From contig NZ_ANBA01000027.1 of the NCBI RefSeq assembly GCF_000341085.1, positions 62,001-126,000 of the forward strand: DNA of 64,000 bases. Direction: 5' to 3'. Origin of the DNA: Nocardiopsis ganjiahuensis DSM 45031 (GTDB taxonomy: Bacteria > Actinomycetota > Actinomycetes > Streptosporangiales > Streptosporangiaceae). The position numbers and the translations under genes are program-made. Shown here piece by piece: positions 1 to 7,605 of the stretch. Numbering within the stretch: position 1 is the first letter of the stretch; each line of letters opens with the position of its first letter. The notes under the pieces are model-generated. The model was given only the letters and a program-made list of their open reading frames with translations, was not told the origin of the DNA and searched no databases.

Positions 1-149
1 TCGAAGCCGGACAGGTGCAGGGAGCTCCCGTCCGCGGAGACCTCCATCCGCATCCCCGCGAGCACGGGTACCGAGTGCCTGGTCGGCAGAGCCCGAGCGG
101 TCCATGCGACCGCCTCCGCGAACGCGTCGCGATCCACTCGAAGTCTCAC
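1..149 (-). CDS. dnaN: DNA polymerase III beta subunit (sliding clamp), N-terminal fragment
   Basis: Only the first 49 codons are in the window; the gene continues past position 1. The protein begins VRLRVDRDAFAEAVAWTARA and continues with PVLAGM and LHLSGF. This matches the N-terminus of actinobacterial DnaN, the ring clamp that tethers the replicative polymerase to DNA. The GTG start at 147-149 has a GGGAGG ribosome site about 8 nt upstream. dnaA, recF and an origin are not next to it; the upstream gene is a thioesterase. It may therefore be a second, paralogous clamp rather than the oriC-linked dnaN. Family assignment is firm from the sequence; the paralogue idea is inference. Confidence 0.8.
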   Translation of the reverse strand, partial: MRLRVDRDAFAEAVAWTARALPTRHSVPVLAGMRMEVSADGSSLHLSGF

Positions 150-248
150 TGGACTGCCTCCCGGTCGACCTGTTTCCCTTTCGGTCAACGTACCCAGCGA
201 TACCGACAATCGACCGGTTCTGGCCGAACCGGGCCGCGGACACACGAA

Positions 249-289
249 GGCCCCGGTCAGACGTGCGGAAGAGGCGTCTGACCGGGGCC
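249..289 (-). terminator. Rho-independent-type terminator of the thioesterase gene
   Basis: Perfect 15-bp arms GGCCCCGGTCAGACG (249-263) and CGTCTGACCGGGGCC (275-289) enclose an 11-nt loop. The hairpin lies 54 nt past the stop codon of the minus-strand thioesterase, between it and dnaN. Confidence 0.7.
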
Positions 290-342
290 GGAACCGGGAG
301 GTGCCGCCCGGCCCGGGAGAGGGCCGCACGGCTCGGAAGGGG

Positions 343-810
343 CTACTTCCGGTTGGGCTTGAGCGTCCAGATGATGGTCATCTTCCCGGTGACGGTGCCG
401 TCCTCGGTGCTCAGCTCGACCTCGATCGGGAAGACCGGGCGCTTGCCCTCGTCGAGCTCGGCGACGATCTCGTCCCGCGAGCGGCCCAGGGTGGCCTTGG
501 CGGTGATGTCGCCCATGGCCACCTTGAGGAAACTGATCTCGGCGGTGGTCGGGAACGGCACGGCACGGTTCAGCTGGTCGCCGAAGGTACCGATGATGAT
601 GGCGCCGGAGGCGGACTCGGCCAGGGTGAACATCGCGCCCGCGTGCGGACCGCCGACGTGGTTGTGGTGGTCCGCCTGGTCGGTGAGCCGCATGCTGGCG
701 GTCCCGTGGTCCAGGTCGGTGAACTCGATCCCCAGGTGTCGCACGAAGGGAACCGCGTCCAGGAACCCGGACTTCACAAACTCCGCCGTCTCGGCGTCCA
801 TTTTCGTCAT
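343..810 (-). CDS. DUF4442/PaaI-type hotdog-fold thioesterase
   Basis: This 155-aa protein has the length of a single hotdog domain. The segment HNHVGGPHAGAMFTLAESAS (about residues 48-67) is the conserved active-site helix region of DUF4442/PaaI-like acyl-CoA thioesterases. These cytoplasmic enzymes hydrolyse acyl-CoA or related thioesters; the substrate here cannot be read from sequence. The ATG at 808-810 has a GAGGGT ribosome site. A near-perfect palindrome sits just upstream at 818-835 and suggests repression by a TetR-like regulator. It is transcribed alone and ends at the hairpin at 249-289. Confidence 0.8.
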   Translation of the reverse strand: MTKMDAETAEFVKSGFLDAVPFVRHLGIEFTDLDHGTASMRLTDQADHHNHVGGPHAGAMFTLAESASGAIIIGTFGDQLNRAVPFPTTAEISFLKVAMGDITAKATLGRSRDEIVAELDEGKRPVFPIEVELSTEDGTVTGKMTIIWTLKPNRK

Positions 811-817
811 ACCCTCA

Positions 818-835
818 GGTTACTCGTGAGTAACC
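818..835. promoter_or_regulatory. TetR-type operator palindrome upstream of the thioesterase
   Basis: GGTTACTC-GT-GAGTAACC has two perfect 8-bp arms around a 2-bp centre and ends 7 bp before the thioesterase start codon. The size, symmetry and TTACTC/GAGTAA half-sites resemble operators of TetR-family fatty-acid regulators. No regulator gene is adjacent, so the cognate protein is unknown. Confidence 0.6.
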
Positions 836-940
836 AAGTTGTGCCACCCCCGGCCGGCCGTCGGGAAGACAACCCGGAATACCCCCGCGAACCCGTCCCC
901 GCCGTGGGCTACCATGTCTGGCGGAGAGTCACTCTCCCCG

Positions 941-1029
941 GGAGGGTTCGCATAGCGGCCGAGTGCAGTGCTCTTGAAAAGCACCAAGTCCTTGACGGGG
1001 CTTCATGGGTTCAAATCCCATACCCTCCG
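941..1029 (+). tRNA. tRNA-Ser (anticodon UGA)
   Basis: The acceptor stem GGAGGGT (941-947) pairs with ACCCTCC (1022-1028). The anticodon stem GTGCT/AGCAC (968-972, 980-984) closes the loop CTTGAAA with anticodon TGA at 975-977. A long class II variable arm follows, then the T-arm ATGGG-TTCAAAT-CCCAT. The gene is intact although an integrative element starts inside its 3' end, because the element supplies an identical 3' sequence. Its own terminator now appears to lie beyond the far end of the element, at 15261-15297. Confidence 0.95.
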
Positions 1030-1034
1030 CAGAA
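995..1034. repeat. attL: 40-bp att core repeat in the tRNA-Ser 3' end
   Basis: These 40 bp, from ACGGGGCTTC to CTCCGCAGAA, recur exactly at 15221-15260. They cover the variable arm, the T-arm and the 3' acceptor strand of tRNA-Ser plus a few bases beyond. This is the usual overlap left by tyrosine-integrase insertion at a tRNA gene. Confidence 0.93.
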
Positions 1035-1076
1035 TCAGGAAGTTTTCCCAGGTGGGAGGCTTCCACGGAACACGGC

Positions 1077-1139
1077 GAAGGCCGGTGGTCCCGGGCCGGT
1101 GCACATTCAGTGCACACGGTCCGCAGGCCACCGGCCTTC
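1077..1139. terminator. Hairpin downstream of int, enclosing an end-specific motif
   Basis: Arms GAAGGCCGGTGG (1077-1088) and CCACCGGCCTTC (1128-1139) are perfect complements. The loop contains the 17-mer at 1100-1116 that recurs at the right end of the element. The position, 35 nt past the int stop, fits a terminator; the embedded repeat could alternatively be part of the recombination complex. Confidence 0.5.
1100..1116. repeat. Left copy of the 17-bp terminal motif
   Basis: TGCACATTCAGTGCACA contains an inverted repeat, TGCAC-N5-GTGCA. The identical 17-mer lies at 15098-15114. The two copies are 66 and 106 bp inside the two att repeats, as expected for arm-type integrase or Xis binding sites. 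The role is inferred. Confidence 0.6.
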
Positions 1140-1173
1140 GGTGTGTCTGGTGCCGTCCCCGTTGAGGAGGGGG

Positions 1174-2373
1174 TCACGCGGCCAGCGCGGCGAGGCGGGC
1201 GACGTCCATCGCTTCTGCGACCTCGTCCAGGCGGTCCGGGAAGAGGTGCCCGTACCGGTCCAGGGTCATCGTGGCCGTGGCATGGCCGAGCATCGACTGC
1301 ACCACCTTCACGTCGGCCCCAGAGGCGATGGCGAGCGAGGCGGCTGTGTGCCGGAGCTTGTGCGGAGTGAGCCCCATGCCCGCCAGGCCGGCCGCCTTCA
1401 CCGCCTTGCCGAACTCCCGGTAGCGCCAGTTACGGATGCGCAGCGGCGCACCCCGACGCGTCGTGAACACCAGTTCGCCAGGGTCGCGCCCTTCCAGGAG
1501 CGGCCGCAGTTCGGGCACCAGCGAGGGAGGAACGGGCACCGTGCGGGGCTTGCCCGTCTTGGGGGTCTGTTCGATGAGTTCGCCCTCCACCTCTGCGAAG
1601 GCCACCACCACCCGCACCCGGCGCCGCTCCAGATCCATCCTTCCCACCCGCAGGGCAGCAGCCTCGTTGAAGCGCAGACCCGTGTAGGCCAGCAGGAGGA
1701 TCAGCGCGCGGTTGACCGGAGCACTCGATGCGATCTGCCCGTACTTGGTGCGCAGCCCGCCAGCGGCGTTGGCCAGAGCCTCCACCTGGACGTGGTCGAG
1801 GTAGACGTGTTCGGCCTCGGAGGGCTTGGGCAGCGGAACACCCTTGGCCGGGTTGTAGGGGATGCGCCGGGGCACGCACCAGCCGAGCACCATCGACAGC
1901 ACGACGTGCGCGTGCCTGGTCTGCGAGGCCCCGAGGTTCGATCCGCCCTCGTCCCGCGGCTTCTGCAACCGGGCCACCCACACGGCGATGACCTCCCCGT
2001 GGATTGCCGAGAGCGGTTGGTCTCCCCAGCGCGGAAGCACATGGTTGTCGAGCACGGCCCGGTACTGCCACCAAGTGGACCGCTTGATGTCGGTCCGGGT
2101 GGTCAGCCACTTCTCGGCCATCTGCCCGAGGGTGACCTTCGCGGCGTTGGGGTCGCGGTAGGAGCCTTCGCGCAGGCTGTTCTCGATCTCGGTCTGCCGC
2201 TTCTCGGCGTCCGGCTTCTTCTTGTAGGTGCCGGCGCTCTTGATCCTCCCGGAGGGGTCGTAGTAGCGGACCATCCACCGGGCGGGAGGGGTGCGCTTGG
2301 CAGCTTTGGCCTTGCGTACGGCTTCGGTGTACGCCTTGTCCTTGGTGCGGTCGTAGACCCAGGCACGGGCCAT
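1174..2373 (-). CDS. Tyrosine site-specific integrase of the AICE
   Basis: This 399-aa phage-type integrase catalyses recombination between the element's attP and the tRNA-Ser attB. An N-terminal arm-binding region is followed by a SAM-like core-binding domain (about 81-165) and the catalytic domain (about 190-380). All catalytic residues are visible: Arg234 in AYTGLRFNEA, His338 and Arg341 in TPHKLRHTAAS, His364 in MLGHA, and the nucleophile Tyr374 in LDRYGH. The ATG at 2371-2373 has an AAGGAG site about 8 nt upstream. It is the last gene of the leftward operon, 19 bp after xis and next to attL, which is the canonical position. No damage is seen. Confidence 0.95.
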   Translation of the reverse strand: MARAWVYDRTKDKAYTEAVRKAKAAKRTPPARWMVRYYDPSGRIKSAGTYKKKPDAEKRQTEIENSLREGSYRDPNAAKVTLGQMAEKWLTTRTDIKRSTWWQYRAVLDNHVLPRWGDQPLSAIHGEVIAVWVARLQKPRDEGGSNLGASQTRHAHVVLSMVLGWCVPRRIPYNPAKGVPLPKPSEAEHVYLDHVQVEALANAAGGLRTKYGQIASSAPVNRALILLLAYTGLRFNEAAALRVGRMDLERRRVRVVVAFAEVEGELIEQTPKTGKPRTVPVPPSLVPELRPLLEGRDPGELVFTTRRGAPLRIRNWRYREFGKAVKAAGLAGMGLTPHKLRHTAASLAIASGADVKVVQSMLGHATATMTLDRYGHLFPDRLDEVAEAMDVARLAALAA

Positions 2374-2392
2374 AGTCAGTCTCCTTGGAGGG

Positions 2393-2602
2393 TTACCGGG
2401 TGCGGACCCAGGCGTGGACCTCAGCGGGCACGTAGCGCACGTAGCGGCCGATGCGGTGGGAGGGTGGTCCGTCGCCCTTGTAGCGCCACTCGTAGAGGGT
2501 CTTGGGCGGCACTCGGAGGTAGGCGGCGGTGTCGGTGACCGACCAGAGCACTTCGTCAGTCCGGGGCCGGGGAACGGTTGGAGTGGTGCCAGCGGTTCTC
2601 AT
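2393..2602 (-). CDS. Excisionase (Xis), MerR/HTH_17-type DNA-binding protein
   Basis: This 69-aa protein has a winged-helix excisionase fold: LWSVTDTAAYLRVPPKTLYEW followed by IGRYVRYVPAEVHAWV near the C-terminus. Such proteins bend the att sites and drive excision together with the integrase. Its ATG overlaps the rep stop codon as ATGA (2599-2602), so translation is coupled to rep. The int gene follows directly, as is usual in AICEs. Confidence 0.9.
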   Translation of the reverse strand: MRTAGTTPTVPRPRTDEVLWSVTDTAAYLRVPPKTLYEWRYKGDGPPSHRIGRYVRYVPAEVHAWVRTR

Positions 2603-4299
2603 GCGGCCCTCGTCCCTGTGGTTGCCGAATCTTCGGGGGTGCGTGCGGCGTGGAGTTGGGTTCGGCGTTTGAGTGCTTCGCCGACAGCCCGGAGGAGGCG
2701 TTGTTCTCGGGGAGCCACGTCAGGGTCGGTGGCTCGGGCCACTTCCCAGGCGAAGTCACCGGAGTTGACCGAGGTCAGCACCGGGGGACGCGGATGTTCG
2801 TTGTCGCCCTGGTCCTCGTTGGCGGGGTCGTTCTTAACGCCGTTAACACCGAGCGCTTCCAGGACCCAGGCCAGCCGGTCGGCCTTGTGATCGGCCAGGG
2901 TCTTGCCGGACCACTTGCGGGAGACCAGGACGCGGCGGCCCGCGTAGCCGAGGTGTTCGCGTCGGTGGGCTTTGGAGCGGCAGAACCCGGGACGCTGACC
3001 GGCTTTGGGGTCCTGGGGTTGGATGCCGTAGCGCAGCCAGTTAGAGCACCGAGGCGAGCAGGGTTCGAAGCGCAGGGTTTCCATGAGCCGGTCCACGTGC
3101 TGTTCCTGCCGAGTGGTCTCGGCGGCGTGGCAGTCGGCGATGTCCTTGGTCAGGTACTTGGCCAGGTAGCGCACACACCGCGCGGCGTCCTCGGTGCCGG
3201 CCACGACCCCTTTGGCGTCCACCTGTCGGCCGAATCGCACCACGTGGAAGGGTTCCGGGTCGGGTTGGGCGTCGATCTCGTCCAGTGCCTCATCCCAGGT
3301 CGGAAGCACTTGACCAGTCGTCATGTCGACATAGCCACCTATGGGTTCCTCCCAGGCAGGCAGGTTTTCGCCCTCGTATCGCACCGTGTCAGCGGCAGGC
3401 CACCACACCTGGTGGTAGGTCGCGGCGGCGATCTGGCGCAGTTCAGCCCGGGGCAGGGTGCCGCGTGTGGCCATGTGCAGGTGCGGAGCGAGGCGGCGTT
3501 GTGGTTCGACGGAGGCGAAGTACTGCACGTCGAACCCGGCCACTCGGCGGAGGTTCTGCACGAACCGGTCCACGAGCTTGGAGAAGTGCAGGGTGTCCCG
3601 AGCGGCCCGCCGGTAGTCATAGGTCGGGAAGTCGACGGGGGTGCCGTCCGAGCGCACCCGCCCGTAGGAGTCCAGGGTGAGCGTCAGGAACAGGGAGGGC
3701 CGGAACACCTTTCCCGAGGCTGGATCGGTGAACGCCCGACCGACCGTCTTCCTCGTCATGGGTCGCTTGGGCAGATCCGGGGCGTCCTGACGGCGTTTGG
3801 TGGAGCGCACCCGACGCGGCCCCGACTCGGAGGAGGCGGAGCGGGTGACCGATCCCCGGAGCCCGGAGGCGGTGATCTCCTCGTCCAGGTCCGCGATGGC
3901 CCCATCGAGTGCGGCGAGCTGTTGGGGTTCAGCGGCCCCGGTGGCGGCGAGGCGGTCGCGTTCGGCGGTGACCATGGCGCGCTGTTCCACCCACGCCTGT
4001 TGCTGCTCCGTGGGTGGGTCAGGTTCCACCACGGGTTCTGCTTCCAGGTGCCAGCCCACTTCACACTGAGTTCTGCGCAGAGACCGTTTCCTCTTTGCGC
4101 AGGCCGGACATCGTGACTCCAGGGTTGATCCGCAGGGGACGTCGATCACCTGTGTTTGACCGGTCCCGATGCCGGTACGCCGAAGGGAAACGGGCCGGAT
4201 GCACACGCCGTGATCGGCAGCGACCTGTTCGGCCACTTCCCGGGCCAGGGGTTGCGCGAGTCGTTCGGCCCGGGTGGACTTACCGGTAGGAGTCGGCAT
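2599..4299 (-). CDS. AICE replication initiator (RepSA-like, HUH-type)
   Basis: This is the initiator for rolling-circle-type replication of the excised circle, about 566 aa from the ATG at 4297-4299. A zinc-type CPAC motif is at residues 64-67. The HUH metal-binding motif PHLHMAT has His273 and His275. YLAKYLTKD (378-386) carries the candidate nicking tyrosines. A second cysteine cluster CSPRC is at 414-418, with a further Cys at 440. The start MPTPTGKSTRAER was preferred because the upstream reading, which begins with a GTG at 4359, lacks a ribosome site and family similarity. The gene is coupled to xis by an ATGA overlap. The exact start remains uncertain. Confidence 0.88.
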   Translation of the reverse strand: MPTPTGKSTRAERLAQPLAREVAEQVAADHGVCIRPVSLRRTGIGTGQTQVIDVPCGSTLESRCPACAKRKRSLRRTQCEVGWHLEAEPVVEPDPPTEQQQAWVEQRAMVTAERDRLAATGAAEPQQLAALDGAIADLDEEITASGLRGSVTRSASSESGPRRVRSTKRRQDAPDLPKRPMTRKTVGRAFTDPASGKVFRPSLFLTLTLDSYGRVRSDGTPVDFPTYDYRRAARDTLHFSKLVDRFVQNLRRVAGFDVQYFASVEPQRRLAPHLHMATRGTLPRAELRQIAAATYHQVWWPAADTVRYEGENLPAWEEPIGGYVDMTTGQVLPTWDEALDEIDAQPDPEPFHVVRFGRQVDAKGVVAGTEDAARCVRYLAKYLTKDIADCHAAETTRQEQHVDRLMETLRFEPCSPRCSNWLRYGIQPQDPKAGQRPGFCRSKAHRREHLGYAGRRVLVSRKWSGKTLADHKADRLAWVLEALGVNGVKNDPANEDQGDNEHPRPPVLTSVNSGDFAWEVARATDPDVAPREQRLLRAVGEALKRRTQLHAARTPEDSATTGTRAA

Positions 4300-4340
4300 C
4301 AGCGCCACACCCACAACCACAGAGCGGGAGCCCTCAGCAG

Positions 4341-4571
4341 ATGCGGCATCAACCGCCACGTAAATGGCTGCACGTCACGTTGGCGATCGCCCTGGTAGTA
4401 CAAGTCGCCCTTGCCGCTGTGAGCCTTGTTGCGTTCCTCACCTATGGCCAATGGAGCGGCCTGGTCATCACCATGGCGTGGGCCATGATCACCGCGATTC
4501 TCTTCGTCCAACGCAGGAAGGCGTACGTCCAGGCCCGGCACGCGTACCTTGCTCATCAGTCCTCCTCATAG
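4341..4571 (+). CDS. Possible small two-helix membrane protein, antisense inside the AICE operon
   Basis: This 76-aa reading has two clear hydrophobic stretches, about residues 10-36 and 40-60. They are followed by the basic tail QRRKAYVQARH. A GGGAG ribosome-type site lies 9 nt before the ATG. It could be a Spd-like spread protein, which are small membrane proteins in AICEs, but it runs opposite to its neighbours. On the minus strand an 85-codon frame (4299-4556) fills the same DNA. That frame is joined to both tra and rep by TGATG overlaps, which suits the operon, but its product is hydrophilic and unremarkable. Only one of the two is likely real, and the sequence alone does not decide. Confidence 0.4.
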   Translation: MRHQPPRKWLHVTLAIALVVQVALAAVSLVAFLTYGQWSGLVITMAWAMITAILFVQRRKAYVQARHAYLAHQSSS

Positions 4572-5962
4572 GAGCTGGCCATCGCAGTGATGTCGTCATC
4601 GGAGACGAATGCGGCCCGTACCCGTACCGGGGAGGGTGAGGTTTCCAGGCGGACGTAGGCCACCCCGGGAAGGGTGGGGTCGATCAGGTGCGCCTCAGCG
4701 CCACGTTCCCGAGCGCCTTCTCCGAGGACCATGTCCACCTGCGATGCCTCATCCAGACGAAGCGCGATCTTGTCCGGGAACAGGTTGCGCAGGTTCATCA
4801 CCTCCTTACGAGGGTCCTGCAACGCGGCCAGCACGCAGAAGCCGACCGAGCGTCCTTGTGAGGTCAGGGTGGCGATGGCGTACTCCGACCTTTTCCGCAC
4901 GTCCCGGTCGGGGTGGTAGGCGGTCAGGAACGCGACCTCGTCCAGGACCACGACCACGAACGGATCAGCCGTGGTGGGGGTGTGCGAGCGCTGCTTGCCC
5001 GCGTAGCGCTGCGCGCGTTCCTGCATCTGGGCCACCGCGTGTTCGAGGAGTTCCACCGCGGATTCGCCGTCATCGGCGTAGTGGGCGAACAACGCGCGTC
5101 CGTAGGCCAGCTCCATCCGTTTGGGGTCGATCCCCCACACCTGCGCCGTCCCGTCCGCGATGGCGGGGAGCATGGCGCGCACCGCCGACCACAGCACCGA
5201 GCCCTTGCCCGCCCCGGTGACGCCGACGATTAGGACGTGGGTGCCGTGCAGCCGGAGCTTCCACGGGGTGCCGTCTTCCCGTTTGCCGACCGGCAATGCC
5301 GCCAGGTCCGGGCACTCGGGGACGGGGAGCGCGTCGAGGGGGTCCGCGAGGGTGTCGTGTCGGGGGAACTCCAAGGTGACATCACGCGGCCCGTTCACGG
5401 TGACCCGGCAGGAGGGTGCGGCGAACCCGTGCGCCAGCTCCACCACCCGATGTTCGAAGTCGGTCGGGGAGGTTCCGGCCACGAGGGAGACCCGGACGTA
5501 GTCGGCCCGGTCGTTGCAGCGGACGGAGCGGATGCGGGGCAGGTAGCGGCGTTCCTGATAGGACTCGGCCAGCCCGGAGATAACCAGGACCGGTTGCCAA
5601 TGACGCCGGTACACGGCCAGGTGTCGCCACCAGGCCAGCAGACGCCACGTGACGCAGCACCGGTAAGAGCCCGGCCAGGTACGCCACCACACCAGCGACA
5701 CCGTTGCCAGGACCCCAGCCAGACCAGCCAGTCCGGGCCAGGACAGGTACCACCAGCAGGCCACCACGGCCGTGATCGAAGCGACCATGACGGGGAAGCG
5801 GAACGGCAGCAGCACCAGCAGCAGCACCAGCCGCCAGACCCAGGAGCCCAGGACGACGATTCCGGGGGTCTCCACGATCGGAGTCGTCCACCGCACCCCC
5901 TGCGCCGGGGTGGGCAGGGTCGGGGAGGATTGGGAAGCCCCGATCTTGGGTTGGCGCATCAT
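4556..5962 (-). CDS. FtsK/SpoIIIE-type conjugal DNA translocase (TraSA/TraB-like)
   Basis: This protein of about 468 aa is the single motor needed for AICE transfer. It is a membrane-anchored hexameric ATPase that pumps double-stranded DNA between hyphae. Two hydrophobic segments near the N-terminus (about residues 43-73 and 76-96) anchor it. The FtsK domain follows, with Walker A GVTGAGKGS (about 248-256) and Walker B FVVVVLDEVAFL (about 336-347). The ATG at 5960-5962 overlaps the preceding stop; a GTG one codon earlier is also possible. It is shorter than cellular FtsK and lacks its long linker, as expected for the Tra family. Confidence 0.9.
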   Translation of the reverse strand: MMRQPKIGASQSSPTLPTPAQGVRWTTPIVETPGIVVLGSWVWRLVLLLVLLPFRFPVMVASITAVVACWWYLSWPGLAGLAGVLATVSLVWWRTWPGSYRCCVTWRLLAWWRHLAVYRRHWQPVLVISGLAESYQERRYLPRIRSVRCNDRADYVRVSLVAGTSPTDFEHRVVELAHGFAAPSCRVTVNGPRDVTLEFPRHDTLADPLDALPVPECPDLAALPVGKREDGTPWKLRLHGTHVLIVGVTGAGKGSVLWSAVRAMLPAIADGTAQVWGIDPKRMELAYGRALFAHYADDGESAVELLEHAVAQMQERAQRYAGKQRSHTPTTADPFVVVVLDEVAFLTAYHPDRDVRKRSEYAIATLTSQGRSVGFCVLAALQDPRKEVMNLRNLFPDKIALRLDEASQVDMVLGEGARERGAEAHLIDPTLPGVAYVRLETSPSPVRVRAAFVSDDDITAMASSYEED

Positions 5963-6222
5963 CACCGACCACCACCGTTCAGAGCCTCAGCGGCAGCGAT
6001 CTCCGCCCACAGCAGGTCGGAGTCAGCCTTGGCGCACGCGGCGAAGCGGGCAGCGTCGGGGTTGCCGTCCCGCTCAGCGATCGCGGCGAAGACACGGGAC
6101 TTGAAGTCGAAGAACTCCGCCCGCTCCTCGGGAGTGGTGCGGGGCTTGTCGTACTCGGCCAGGAACACCCGGACCAGCTCAGGGCCGGTCAGAGCGGACA
6201 GGTTGGTTCGGTTCTCGGACAT
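5962..6222 (-). CDS. Conserved AICE hypothetical protein, 86 aa
   Basis: This is a small soluble protein rich in acidic residues and alanine, with ALTGPELVRVFLAEYDKPRT near the N-terminus. No membrane segment or known catalytic motif is visible. Its stop overlaps the tra start, so it is translationally coupled to the translocase. Small proteins of this kind routinely sit between KorSA-type regulators and TraSA in AICEs. A function is not assigned. Confidence 0.7.
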   Translation of the reverse strand: MSENRTNLSALTGPELVRVFLAEYDKPRTTPEERAEFFDFKSRVFAAIAERDGNPDAARFAACAKADSDLLWAEIAAAEALNGGGR

Positions 6223-6268
6223 ACTGGGGGCACCTCTTCTGAGATTTCGCAGTCCAGCAGGGGGTTAA

Positions 6269-6302
6269 GGGGCGGCTAGGTGTTGGAGCACCAGGCCGCC
6301 CC
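6269..6302 (-). terminator. Intra-operon hairpin (attenuator or terminator)
   Basis: Arms GGGGCGGC (6269-6276) and GCCGCCCC (6295-6302) enclose a second stem GGTG/CACC. It lies between two leftward AICE genes. There is no T-run on the minus side, so it may only reduce read-through or stabilise mRNA. Confidence 0.4.
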
Positions 6303-6323
6303 GCTTTATGTGTCAAGAGGCGG

Positions 6324-6731
6324 TCAGGCCGCTTCCTTGGTGGCGGGGGCACGACGACCACCAGCAGCGCCGGGAGCCTTCACACCCCGAGCCCGGAGCG
6401 AGTACGCCACCCGGGGGCGACGGCCGGAGTCGTCCACGTAGGGCATGACGGCCATCGCTTCGAACTCGATCGGGCGGAAGGGCAGCCCCGGAACCTCGTC
6501 CGGCAGGGTGGGGCACACGTTCGCGGCGACCTTGACCTTCACCGACTTGGCCTTGCCTCGCGCTTCGGGGTCGGCGTCGATCACGTCCACCGCCCACAGC
6601 GGCAGCCCGGTGTCCTTGTCCATCTGCGGACGCTTGGTCTCGAAATCGGTGATCGCTTCCACCCCGAGCGCGAACGCACCGTGCGGGAAGACCGCGCCGA
6701 ACGCGACCGGCAGCGCTCCCTGAATAGCCAT
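6324..6731 (-). CDS. Conserved AICE hypothetical protein, 135 aa
   Basis: The protein begins MAIQGALPVAFGAVFPHGAF and is globular, with the mid-section GLPFRPIEFEAMAVMPYVDD. It ends in a basic, alanine-rich tail that may contact nucleic acid. It is the first gene of the leftward transfer-replication-integration operon, just downstream of two GntR-type operators. Proteins of this size and start are common at this place in AICEs but have no firm function. It may take part in transfer or copy control; that is inference. Confidence 0.7.
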   Translation of the reverse strand: MAIQGALPVAFGAVFPHGAFALGVEAITDFETKRPQMDKDTGLPLWAVDVIDADPEARGKAKSVKVKVAANVCPTLPDEVPGLPFRPIEFEAMAVMPYVDDSGRRPRVAYSLRARGVKAPGAAGGRRAPATKEAA

Positions 6732-6762
6732 CTGATCAGCCTCTCAGTTGATGTCCACTCAA

Positions 6763-6782
6763 CCACTTGTTCGGTCAAGTGG
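6763..6782. promoter_or_regulatory. KorSA-type operator A in the transfer-operon promoter
   Basis: CCACTTGTTCGGTCAAGTGG has 7-bp arms CCACTTG/CAAGTGG around a 6-bp spacer. It lies about 30 bp upstream of the first gene of the leftward operon. It shares half-site and spacing with the palindromes at 6803-6818 and 7606-7623. Confidence 0.7.
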
Positions 6783-6802
6783 ATGTCAGAATAGCCCGCC
6801 TT

Positions 6803-6818
6803 ACTCGTCCGGACAAGT
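6803..6818. promoter_or_regulatory. KorSA-type operator B
   Basis: ACTCG-TCCGGA-CAAGT is an imperfect palindrome with the same 5-6-5 layout as the other two sites. It is 40 bp from operator A centre to centre, about four helical turns. This suggests that repressor dimers bind on the same face of the DNA. Confidence 0.6.
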
Positions 6819-6848
6819 GGATAAGAAGGCGGGCACAAGCTGAGGCGG

Positions 6849-7592
6849 TTACACCGCCGGGTAGGAGTCTTCCAATTCGTGCAGGTCACCGGGCAGGACG
6901 ATCTCAGCAACGGAGATGATGCGATCAGAGGCGTCCAGTATCCGCGCGGTGATGCCCAGAACGGGCGTCGCCTCGTCCAGTTCCAGAATCTCGCGCTCTT
7001 GACCGGTGGCTGCTCGGGCGCACAGGCGTTCCACGACGCGGGCGGGGCGAAGCTGCTTGACCATCTGCACGTGGTCGCGCGCCCCGATGCTGATCGGTGC
7101 CTCAGATCCGAGGTCGGTTCCCTCTGCCACGTCCAGGGGGAACCAGAGAGTGACCAGTTCACTCGGCCCGCCATCGGCGTCCAGGACCAGGCGGCGGCGC
7201 GTCACCGCTGGGGACTCAGCGGGCACGTCCAGGGTCTCGGCCAGAGAGGCAGGGACAGGAGCACGACCAGCGTTGAGGATCCGGTTGTTCCTGGCGTCTT
7301 CGGAGGCGTCGAAGGCACTGGCCCCGGCATGGGAGCGCTCGGAGGTCTGCTGAGGGACGCCGCGCACGAACGAGCCGCGCCCGTGTTCGCGTTCGATCCA
7401 GCCCTGCATGCTCAGGATTTGCAGCGCCCGTACGACCGTGGAGCGTCCAGCCCCGAACTCGCGGACCATTCGGGACTCGGAGGGAAGCATCTCCCCCACG
7501 GGATAGGTCCCGTCTTCGATGCGCTCTTGGATCGCCCGCACGATCTGTACGTACTTGGGCGGAGCGAACTCCAGACTCGACATGATGTCCAC
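6849..7592 (-). CDS. GntR-family (HutC/UTRA) repressor, KorSA-like
   Basis: This 247-aa protein has an N-terminal winged helix (about residues 10-78), with PPKYVQIVRAIQERIEDGTY and the recognition region EFGAGRSTVVRALQIL. The C-terminal UTRA ligand-sensing domain follows (about 100-245). By analogy with KorSA of pSAM2 it should hold the transfer and replication genes silent until a signal releases it. Three similar palindromes support this: two before the transfer operon and one in front of its own gene, so it probably represses itself as well. The inducing ligand is unknown. Confidence 0.9.
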   Translation of the reverse strand: MDIMSSLEFAPPKYVQIVRAIQERIEDGTYPVGEMLPSESRMVREFGAGRSTVVRALQILSMQGWIEREHGRGSFVRGVPQQTSERSHAGASAFDASEDARNNRILNAGRAPVPASLAETLDVPAESPAVTRRRLVLDADGGPSELVTLWFPLDVAEGTDLGSEAPISIGARDHVQMVKQLRPARVVERLCARAATGQEREILELDEATPVLGITARILDASDRIISVAEIVLPGDLHELEDSYPAV

Positions 7593-7605
7593 CTGGTGAC
7601 TCTAG

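Noticed and set aside
301..2538. Long open plus-strand frame of 745 codons over the thioesterase, tRNA and integrase
   Set aside because: It is antisense to three well-supported genes and crosses a tRNA. Long antisense frames are normal in 70% G+C DNA.
4299..4556. 85-codon minus-strand gene between tra and rep as a confident feature
   Set aside because: The junctions fit an operon, but the product has no family trait and the opposite strand gives a better-looking membrane protein. It is kept as an alternative only.
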